Assembly (NCBI GenBank): GCA_021159525.1
Contig: JAGHEC010000028.1
Location: 1 to 8,618 of the forward strand
Reading direction: 5' to 3'
Length of the DNA stretch: 8,618 nucleotides
Source: Deltaproteobacteria bacterium
GTDB taxonomy: Bacteria; Desulfobacterota; DSM-4660; Desulfatiglandales; Desulfatiglandaceae
The notes beneath the pieces are model-generated. The model saw nothing but the letters and a program-made list of their open reading frames with translations, did not search any database and was not told the DNA's origin. The position numbers and the translations under genes are program-made. Below are positions 1 through 5,669 of this stretch, piece by piece; the first letter of the stretch is position 1, and every line of letters starts with the position of its first letter.

Positions 1-63
1 AAGAAAAATTCTTCTGCCCCGGCACTAGGTTCGCAGTTATCCCCCTAATTATTGAGGTGATAC
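1..63 (-). repeat. Left copy of an inverted dispersed repeat
   Basis: This stretch matches the reverse complement of 8424-8487 in 61 of 64 aligned columns: one C deletion near position 20, a T/C difference at 26 and a G/T difference at 54. Similarity ends abruptly after position 63. It probably continues left beyond the window, because position 1 falls inside the arm of a hairpin that is complete in the other copy. The copy starts 8 bp past the argD stop and is read in the sense of argD transcription. It could be part of a mobile element end, a REP-like or MITE-like repeat, or a 3'-UTR element. No open reading frame is supported inside it. Confidence 0.85.
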
Positions 64-71
64 CACAGGAC

Positions 72-1280
72 TCAATCTTTCATCTTCTCAAAGATCCGGC
101 CAAGGGCTGCCGTTAGTTGATCGATCTCCGCGTCTTGTACAATCAGGGGCGGCACAAAACGGAGCACCTTTTCCTGGGCGCAATTCACCAGGAATCCCTG
201 TTCAAGGCAGGCTGTCACCACAGGCGCGCAGGGCCGATCCAGTTCCATCCCCAGGATCAGACCAAGCCCCCTCACCTCCTTCACAAAATCATACTTCCTG
301 CGAAGCCCCTCTAACTGTTCCTTGAAATAGGCCCCTGCATTTGCAGCGTGATCGATCCAACCGTCGTTCAAAAGACTGCTGAGAACAGCCCTTGAAACAG
401 CTGTCACCAGGGGGGTTCCGCCAAAGGTCGTGGCATGGCTTCCCGGCCCGAAAACCGGGCCCAGGGACTCGGTCGCCAGCATGGCCCCTATCGGAAGCCC
501 GTTTCCCAGGGCCTTTGCAAGGGTCATGATATCGGGGGTCACGCCAAAGTGCTCGTGGGCAAAGAGCCGGCCGGTCCGTCCCATGCCCACCTGGACCTCG
601 TCGAAAATTAAAAGGAGACGGCGTTCATTGCACAGGGTCCGCACCCTTTTGAGATAGTCGGCGTCAGGACAGATCACCCCCCCCTCCCCCTGGATCGGTT
701 CGAGCATCACTGCGCATACTGTCTCGTCAATTGCCTGTTCCAAGGCCGGCACATCATTGAACGGAACAAAGCGGAACCCGCTCAGCAAAGGGTCATACCC
801 GGCCCGGATTTTGTCCTGACCGGTCGCCGACAGGGTAGCCATGGTCCGGCCGTGAAACGAATTCGTCATGGAAAGGATCACATGACGGTTCGGACCAAAG
901 TTCTCATTTGCATAGCGCCGGGCCAGCTTCAGGGCCGCCTCGTTGGCCTCGGCCCCGCTGTTGCAGAAAAAAACGCGGTCGGCAAAGGAGTTCTCCACAA
1001 GGAGCCGGGCCAGATCCACCTGGGGCCGCGTGTAGTAAAGATTGGACACATGGACCAGTCTCCGGGACTGTTCATCCAGAGCCTGCGTCACCACCGGGGA
1101 GCTGTGACCTAGGGCGCAGACCGCGATCCCCCCCACAAAATCCAGGTATTCCTTCCCGTTCTCGTCCCATACCCGGCATCCCTCGCCGCGCACCAGGACC
1201 ACTGGAAACCGGCCGTAAGTCGTAAACATGTAGGTATCCGCCATTTCCATGGTGGATTTTTCTTTTTGCACATTGTTCAT
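72..1280 (-). CDS. argD: Acetylornithine aminotransferase ArgD
   Basis: PLP-dependent class III aminotransferase of arginine biosynthesis. It interconverts N-acetylglutamate 5-semialdehyde plus glutamate with N2-acetylornithine plus 2-oxoglutarate in the cytoplasm; family members may also act as succinyldiaminopimelate aminotransferase. From the ATG at 1280 it is 402 aa, normal for the family. Visible motifs are SGAEANEAA (about 108-116, cofactor phosphate), SFHGRT (about 141-146), FDEVQ (about 226-230, Asp to the pyridine nitrogen), the Schiff-base lysine in LAKALGNG (K256) and TTFGGTPL. The frame extends upstream to a GTG at 1298, but only the ATG at 1280 has a good Shine-Dalgarno (AGAGGA at 1289-1294, 8 nt spacing). 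It follows argB by 44 bp and is the last gene of the block; a repeat begins 8 bp after its stop. Identification is firm; the start choice is likely. Confidence 0.95.
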   Translation of the reverse strand: MNNVQKEKSTMEMADTYMFTTYGRFPVVLVRGEGCRVWDENGKEYLDFVGGIAVCALGHSSPVVTQALDEQSRRLVHVSNLYYTRPQVDLARLLVENSFADRVFFCNSGAEANEAALKLARRYANENFGPNRHVILSMTNSFHGRTMATLSATGQDKIRAGYDPLLSGFRFVPFNDVPALEQAIDETVCAVMLEPIQGEGGVICPDADYLKRVRTLCNERRLLLIFDEVQVGMGRTGRLFAHEHFGVTPDIMTLAKALGNGLPIGAMLATESLGPVFGPGSHATTFGGTPLVTAVSRAVLSSLLNDGWIDHAANAGAYFKEQLEGLRRKYDFVKEVRGLGLILGMELDRPCAPVVTACLEQGFLVNCAQEKVLRFVPPLIVQDAEIDQLTAALGRIFEKMKD

Positions 1281-1324
1281 TTCCCGATTCCTCTTCACGC
1301 CATTCAGATGTTGATGCGACCCCG

Positions 1325-2206
1325 CTAACCCACGATTTCCGTTCCAACGCCGACCTTGGTGAGGATTTCCAGCAGGATGGCATGGGGAGCACGGCCGTCA
1401 ATGATATGGGCCTTGCGCACGCCCCTGGCCAGGGCATTCAAACAACATTGAACCTTGGGGATCATCCCGCCCACAATGGTCCCGTCTGCGATCAAGGTCC
1501 GGGCCTCGTCCAATCTCAGGCTGGAGATCAACCTTTTTTCCCGGTTTAGCACGCCTTCGGTATCAGTGAGCAGGACCAGTTTGCGGGCGTTCAGGGCCGA
1601 TGCGATTGCCCCGGCTACCAGGTCGGCATTGATATTGTAGGTCTCTCCTTCCTCGCCCGCGCCCACCGGCGCAATCACCGGGATGAACTCATTTTTCATG
1701 ATGCTTGAGAGGATCCCGGTGTGAATGGCCGTGATTTCACCCACCATCCCCATATCAATAATTTCAGGGGCCTGGGCCTCCCCACGGCTTTTCAGGTACT
1801 TCATCTTTCGGGCGAGGATAAGATTCCCGTCCTTTCCCGACAACCCCACAGCGCTCCCGCCGTTGTGGTTGATGAGGGCCACGATCTCCTTGTTCACCTT
1901 TCCCACCAAGACCATCTCCACCACGTCCATGGTCTGCCGGTCGGTCACCCGCATCCCGTCCACAAATCCAGACTCGATGGAAAGCCGCTTGAGAAAATCG
2001 CCGATCTGGGGGCCTCCGCCATGCACCACTACAGGATTCATCCCCACATATTTCATCAGAATGATATCAAGGGCGAAATCCCGTTTCAAGCACTCATCCA
2101 CCATGGCATGGCCCCCGTACTTGACAACAATGGTGGCCCCGTTGAAACGCCGAATATAGGGAAGGGCCTCGATCAGTATCCTGGCCCGGTCTATCTCCGC
2201 TGTCAT
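1325..2206 (-). CDS. argB: Acetylglutamate kinase ArgB, arginine-sensitive type
   Basis: Amino acid kinase family enzyme that phosphorylates N-acetylglutamate with ATP, the second step of arginine synthesis. It is 293 aa, full length. Motifs seen: KYGGHAM (29-35, ATP phosphate site with K29), HGGGPQI (62-68), GLSGKDG (121-127), YNINADLVAGAIA (190-202, N-acetylglutamate and nucleotide contacts) and GGMIPK (246-251). An N-terminal helix of about 20 residues precedes the first strand, and the C-terminal HIIDGRAPHAILLE segment (267-280) is present. Both are features of the hexameric, arginine-inhibited class and are absent from the shorter E. coli type, so feedback inhibition by arginine is inferred. 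The ATG start at 2206 is supported by an AAGGGGA Shine-Dalgarno (2211-2217). It lies 82 bp after hslU and 44 bp before argD. Confidence 0.96.
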   Translation of the reverse strand: MTAEIDRARILIEALPYIRRFNGATIVVKYGGHAMVDECLKRDFALDIILMKYVGMNPVVVHGGGPQIGDFLKRLSIESGFVDGMRVTDRQTMDVVEMVLVGKVNKEIVALINHNGGSAVGLSGKDGNLILARKMKYLKSRGEAQAPEIIDMGMVGEITAIHTGILSSIMKNEFIPVIAPVGAGEEGETYNINADLVAGAIASALNARKLVLLTDTEGVLNREKRLISSLRLDEARTLIADGTIVGGMIPKVQCCLNALARGVRKAHIIDGRAPHAILLEILTKVGVGTEIVG

Positions 2207-2233
2207 AACATCCCCTTAAAGCAAAAAGTTGAG

Positions 2234-2248
2234 GAGTTGACCCAACCC
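2234..2248 (-). other. Small hairpin in the hslU-argB spacer
   Basis: The 82-bp gap 2207-2288 is the widest within the left block. Read on the minus strand it holds a six-pair stem (five Watson-Crick pairs and one G-T) with a 3-nt loop, and a run of five T (2223-2227) begins 6 nt after the stem. This is too weak and too far from the T run to be a convincing intrinsic terminator, but it could lower read-through from hslU into argB. The rest of the gap is C-rich on the plus strand, with CAATCCCT at 2255-2262 and 2277-2284 and a related ATCCCT at 2271-2276. No gene is seen. Confidence 0.2.
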
Positions 2249-2288
2249 CCCAACCAATCCCTGTACCTGGATCCCTCAATCCCTCGAT

Positions 2289-3695
2289 CTACAGAATATA
2301 CCGGCTCAGATTTTCATCCTCCAGGATATCGGCCAGTTTTTCCGCCACATATTCCTTATTGATGGTGACGGTTTTGACGGTCATATCCGGCGCCTCAAAT
2401 GATATCTCGTCCACGAGTTTCTCCATCACCGTATGCAGCCTGCGGGCCCCGATGTTTTCTGTCCGCTCGTTGACCTTGCTCGCCATGCTGGCAATTTCCT
2501 TGACAGCCGTGTCCTGGAAGATGAGATCAATCCCCTCAGTGGCAAGAAGGGCCTTATACTGGGTAATAAGCGCGTTTTTCGGCTCACGAAGGATCCGGAT
2601 GAAATCCTCCATAGAGAGCGAGTCCAGCTCCACCCGGATCGGGAACCTTCCCTGAAGCTCGGGCAGGAGGTCGGACGGCTTGCTCACATTGAAGGCCCCG
2701 GCAGCGATAAATAGGATGTGATCGGTCTTCACCATGCCGTACTTGGTGGCCACGGTCGAGCCTTCCACAATAGGGAGGAGATCCCGCTGTACCCCCTCGC
2801 GGGATACGTCCGGCCCGTAGGATGACTCGGAGCCGGCTACCTTGTCCAGTTCATCGAGAAAGATGATCCCGTTCTGCTCCGTGACTTTAATTGCCTTTTC
2901 CACTACCTTGTCCATATCGATCAGGCGCTGAGACTCCTCCTGAAAAAGGATCTCCAAGGCCTCGGGCACCTTCACCCGGCGCTTCTTCTTCTTGGCAGGG
3001 AGCATGTTCTCGAAGATCTCCCGGACATTGAACTCCATCTCTTCGAGCCCGGCGCTGGAAAAGATCTCTACCATGGGCATAGCTGGATTGGCGACCTCCA
3101 GCTCCACAAAGCGCTTGTCCAGCTTCCCGGCCTTGAGCATGCGACGCAGCTTTTCCCGGGTGGTATTCTCCGGCCTGTCAGCCCTCACCACTTCCAGGAT
3201 CCTTTCCTTTTCAGCATCCTGGTCATCAGAGGGCGTCTCCTCGGTCCGCTTGGGAAGGAGGATGTCCAACAATCTCTCCTCGGCCAGCTCCCTGGCCTTG
3301 GGCTTGACCAGCTCTTGCTCGTCCTTCTTGGCCATGTTGACGGCCAGTTCTGTCAGGTCCCTGATCATGGATTCCACATCCCTGCCCACATACCCTACCT
3401 CGGTGAATTTGGTAGCCTCCACCTTGAGAAAGGGCGAGTTGGCAAGACGGGCCAGGCGTCTGGCAATCTCGGTCTTACCCACCCCGGTGGGACCGATCAT
3501 AATGATGTTTTTGGGCGCAATCTCATCCTTCAGCTCCGGGGGAACCTGCTGCCTGCGCCACCTGTTTCTGAGGGCAATGGCCACTGAACGCTTTGCCTGA
3601 TCCTGACCGATAATATATTTGTCCAGTTCAGCTACGATTTCCCGCGGGGTCAACACCTCGACCACCGGATCTTCCTTCTCAACAGACTTGTTCAT
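2289..3695 (-). CDS. hslU: HslU, AAA+ unfoldase of the HslUV protease
   Basis: ATPase subunit (ClpY) of the cytoplasmic HslUV protease. Its hexamer binds, unfolds and feeds substrates into the HslV dodecamer and allosterically activates it. It is 468 aa, slightly longer than E. coli HslU; the extra length appears to lie in the charged intermediate (I) domain, about residues 110-245. Motifs: Walker A GPTGVGKT (68-75), central-pore loop GYVGRD (101-106), Walker B IIFLDELDK (277-285), the sensor-2 region GARRL (416-420), and the C-terminal tail ENLSRYIL (461-468), which in this family inserts into HslV to activate it. The ATG at 3695 has GAGG 5 nt upstream. It starts 16 bp after hslV, so the two subunits are co-transcribed. 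No missing key residues were noticed. Confidence 0.97.
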   Translation of the reverse strand: MNKSVEKEDPVVEVLTPREIVAELDKYIIGQDQAKRSVAIALRNRWRRQQVPPELKDEIAPKNIIMIGPTGVGKTEIARRLARLANSPFLKVEATKFTEVGYVGRDVESMIRDLTELAVNMAKKDEQELVKPKARELAEERLLDILLPKRTEETPSDDQDAEKERILEVVRADRPENTTREKLRRMLKAGKLDKRFVELEVANPAMPMVEIFSSAGLEEMEFNVREIFENMLPAKKKKRRVKVPEALEILFQEESQRLIDMDKVVEKAIKVTEQNGIIFLDELDKVAGSESSYGPDVSREGVQRDLLPIVEGSTVATKYGMVKTDHILFIAAGAFNVSKPSDLLPELQGRFPIRVELDSLSMEDFIRILREPKNALITQYKALLATEGIDLIFQDTAVKEIASMASKVNERTENIGARRLHTVMEKLVDEISFEAPDMTVKTVTINKEYVAEKLADILEDENLSRYIL

Positions 3696-3711
3696 TCCAA
3701 CCTCGTCTTAA

Positions 3712-4269
3712 CTATTCGTTGATTTCCTCTACCGTGATTTGATCATTGGTATACAGGCAGATGGAGGCGGCAATCTTCATGGACTCGGCAGCAATCTCGG
3801 CCGGGGACAGGCTGGAATGGGCCACCAGGGCCTGGGCTGCAGCCTGGGCAAAGGGGCCTCCCGACCCGATCGCCGCAACCGGACGGTCCGGTTCGATGAC
3901 ATCCCCCGTACCGGAGATGATCAGCATGTGTTCAATGTCAATGGCGAGGAGGAGGGCCTCCAGCCTTCGCAATACCTTGTCGGTTCGCCAGTCCTTGGCT
4001 AACTCCACCGCGGCCCGGACCAGATTTCCGTTGTAGGCGTCCAATTTTCCTTCCAGCCGTTCGAACAGATTGAAGGCATCTGCGGCCGCCCCTGCAAAAC
4101 CCACCAGGACGCTGTCGTTATACATGCGCCGGATCTTCACGGCCCTGTGCTTCATAATGGTCTCGCCCAGCGTCACCTGGCCGTCCGCAGCCATAACGCT
4201 CTTGCCGTCCTTCATAACCGCCAGGACCGTGGTAGCCCTCAATTTATTGAAATCGTTCGTTCTAATCAT
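3712..4269 (-). CDS. hslV: HslV, threonine peptidase of the HslUV protease
   Basis: Proteasome-beta-like peptidase subunit (ClpQ) forming the two-ring chamber capped by HslU. The mature enzyme uses an N-terminal threonine as nucleophile. The frame from ATG 4269 is 185 aa and the TTVLAV core starts only at residue 13, so a 12-residue leader would have to be removed. E. coli loses just its initiator Met. Counting from Thr13, the expected Asp17 (ADGQ, D29) and Lys33 (K45) line up exactly. NDSVLVGFAG and GSGGPFAQAAAQAL are typical. An in-frame TTG at residue 10 would give a short M-R-A-T-T start, but neither start has a strong Shine-Dalgarno (AAGAG upstream of the ATG is the best visible). It starts 11 bp after xerC and ends 16 bp before hslU. 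Identity is firm; the start is uncertain. Confidence 0.95.
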   Translation of the reverse strand: MIRTNDFNKLRATTVLAVMKDGKSVMAADGQVTLGETIMKHRAVKIRRMYNDSVLVGFAGAAADAFNLFERLEGKLDAYNGNLVRAAVELAKDWRTDKVLRRLEALLLAIDIEHMLIISGTGDVIEPDRPVAAIGSGGPFAQAAAQALVAHSSLSPAEIAAESMKIAASICLYTNDQITVEEINE

Positions 4270-4280
4270 AATTCTTGCTC

Positions 4281-5255
4281 TTAACTCCGGGGATGGGCCT
4301 TGTCATAGACCTCCATCAACCGATCCATGCTGACATGGGTGTATTTCTGAGTTGTGGACAGGCTCCTGTGCCCCAACAATTCCTGTACGGAGCGAAGATC
4401 CGCCCCGCCGTCCAGCAGGTGGGTGGCAAAGGTATGGCGCATGGAATGAGGGCTGATCTCGCTGGTCAACCCCGTCTCCCTTGCATACCGCTTGACGATC
4501 CTTCCGATGCTCCGCACGGAAAGACGCCCTCCCCGGCAATTGATGAAAAGGGGGTCGTCCGGCAAGATACCCTCAGGCCTTCCCCGCCTGTCGCGGGTGG
4601 CGGCGAGATAGTTCCTGAGGGCTGCCAGGGCCTTACGGCCGATGGGTACGATCCTTTCCCTGTCCCCCTTCCCCAGGACCCTGACCAGTCTCTGTTCAGG
4701 GTCCACGCTCGCCACATTGAGACCGTGGAGTTCACCGACCCTGATGCCGCATGAATAAAGCATCTCGAGAATCGCCAGATCTCTGAGTCCAAGGAGTTTG
4801 TCGCGGTCAGGCCGCTCCAGCAGCCGGAAGACATCATCCACCGGCAGGTAGACCGGCAGATGCTTCTCCTGTTTGGGCGTGGGAATGTCTGCCGCCGGAT
4901 TTCCGGGGTTCAGGCCTTCCCTTTCCAAAAAAATAAAAAAGGAGCGGACTGCGGAAAGCTTTCGCGCAATGGATGACCGGCCGATCCGGCCGTAAAGGCA
5001 TCCCACGTACTCCCGGATCAGGAGGGAATCAATGGCCTCCACGCAGACATCGCCCTCCTCGGAAAGGGGCAACTTCCCCTGAGAGTGCAGAAATTCGGAA
5101 AACTGAACCAGATCCGTGAGATAGGCCTTTACGGTGTGTTCAGAGTAATTCTTTCGGTCCCTCAGATAAATCTGGAAAAGCCTTATTCCGTCCTGAAGCA
5201 GCAAGATGGGTCGCTTCCGCCTTTCCCTGACAACGTGGTTGTCAATGGTCCACAT
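4281..5255 (-). CDS. xerC: Tyrosine recombinase XerC
   Basis: Site-specific recombinase of the phage integrase family. XerC/XerD act at the dif site to resolve chromosome dimers before division. From ATG 5255 it is 324 aa, with an N-terminal SAM-like core-binding domain (about residues 20-110, including NYSEHTVKAYLTDL) and a C-terminal catalytic domain. The full catalytic set is visible: R172 (GIRVGEL), K196 (LGKGDRER), H270 and R273 (SPHSMRHTFATH), H296 (LLGHRSLSTTQ) and nucleophile Y305 (KYTHVS). The frame stays open to a TTG at 5294 (337 aa), and a TTG near residue 19 would give a length nearer the usual 300. No candidate has a well-spaced Shine-Dalgarno, so the start is uncertain. The xerC-hslV-hslU order is a known conserved arrangement (codV-clpQ-clpY in Bacillus), favouring XerC over a generic integrase. 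Confidence 0.92.
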   Translation of the reverse strand: MWTIDNHVVRERRKRPILLLQDGIRLFQIYLRDRKNYSEHTVKAYLTDLVQFSEFLHSQGKLPLSEEGDVCVEAIDSLLIREYVGCLYGRIGRSSIARKLSAVRSFFIFLEREGLNPGNPAADIPTPKQEKHLPVYLPVDDVFRLLERPDRDKLLGLRDLAILEMLYSCGIRVGELHGLNVASVDPEQRLVRVLGKGDRERIVPIGRKALAALRNYLAATRDRRGRPEGILPDDPLFINCRGGRLSVRSIGRIVKRYARETGLTSEISPHSMRHTFATHLLDGGADLRSVQELLGHRSLSTTQKYTHVSMDRLMEVYDKAHPRS

Positions 5256-5368
5256 GCTCCCGTGGGAGGGCGATTTCCTCAACACCCTCTCCAACCACCT
5301 GAATCAGAGTACCGGCAAGCCCCTTTCGCCGGGAGCAAACTCCCTCTTTGGGCTTGACATAAGTTTTT

Positions 5369-5396
5369 AAGATAACACATTTCTCGAAATTGGCAA
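5369..5396 (-). promoter_or_regulatory. Candidate sigma-70 promoter for the xerC-argD block
   Basis: On the minus strand there is a -35 TTGCCA (5391-5396), a 16-nt spacer and a -10 TATCTT (5369-5374), preceded by TGT, which fits an extended -10 TGn. The predicted start of transcription is near 5362, giving a leader of about 105 nt to the xerC ATG. It is the best minus-strand match seen in the divergent spacer. The call rests on consensus likeness only. Confidence 0.45.
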
Positions 5397-5425
5397 TTAA
5401 AAAAAATATTCCCTAAATTCTTGAC

Positions 5426-5453
5426 TTGACTTTAATTCAAGTGTTGGTGTAAT
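5426..5453 (+). promoter_or_regulatory. Candidate sigma-70 promoter for the EF-G/mogA block
   Basis: There is a -35 TTGACT (5426-5431), a 16-nt spacer and a -10 TGTAAT (5448-5453); each hexamer differs from consensus at one position. An A/T-rich tract at about 5396-5420 lies just upstream and could act as an UP element. A second TTGACT at 5421 overlaps but would need a 21-nt spacer. The predicted start is near 5460. The two divergent promoters lie back to back, with -35 elements about 30 bp apart, so a regulator binding between them could affect both blocks. Confidence 0.5.
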
Positions 5454-5459
5454 GGATAT

Positions 5460-5669
5460 CTTTTTAAAAATCGGTGGTCAGGCACGCCTGATGCCTCTAC
5501 AGGGAGATAGTTTTTCCGGGGATCATCACCTGTTTCGGCATCATGTTCATAAAAGATGCACCATGCCCCATCGGGATGTCACGGGGGTCTGCGACACAGT
5601 CTTAAACTGTCCCCATCCGCACGGCTGCAACCGCCAAATACTATCTACATAACGAAAGGGTTTCTGACT
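5460..5669 (+). promoter_or_regulatory. About 210-nt 5' leader of the EF-G-like gene
   Basis: This is a non-coding stretch between the predicted transcription start and the ATG at 5670. It holds the palindrome TCAGGC-AC-GCCTGA (5478-5491). An alternative stem, AGGCA (5480-5484) with TGCCT (5492-5496), shares its 5' arm, so the two cannot form together. Further down are a weak GCATC/GATGC stem near 5539-5560 and an ACAGT/ACTGT stem near 5598-5612. A Shine-Dalgarno GAAAGGG (5654-5660) sits 9 nt before the start. No known riboswitch class was recognised. The palindrome could also be a DNA operator. Regulation through this leader is conjecture. Confidence 0.3.

Noticed and set aside
1281..1298. 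GTG start adding 6 residues to ArgD
   Set aside because: No Shine-Dalgarno precedes the GTG, whereas the ATG at 1280 has AGAGGA at 8 nt.
1721..2362. 213-codon open frame on the plus strand
   Set aside because: Antisense to argB and the end of hslU, with a His- and Pro-rich translation lacking family motifs.
2992..3600. 202-codon open frame on the plus strand
   Set aside because: Antisense to hslU, with a Ser-rich shadow translation.
5354..5359. Perfect TTGACA as a plus-strand -35 element
   Set aside because: No acceptable -10 hexamer is found 15-19 nt downstream; the pair at 5426-5453 is much better.
5480..5505. Fluoride-riboswitch-like 3' half (CCTGATGCCTCTACAG)
   Set aside because: It resembles the 3' part of the crcB motif, but the required upstream GATG block and a GAGGC partner for the pseudoknot are missing, and the downstream gene is not a fluoride-resistance gene.
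5556..5669. Upstream ATG extending the EF-G-like protein by 38 residues
   Set aside because: The added residues do not resemble an EF-G N terminus, and the ATG at 5670 has a suitable Shine-Dalgarno.
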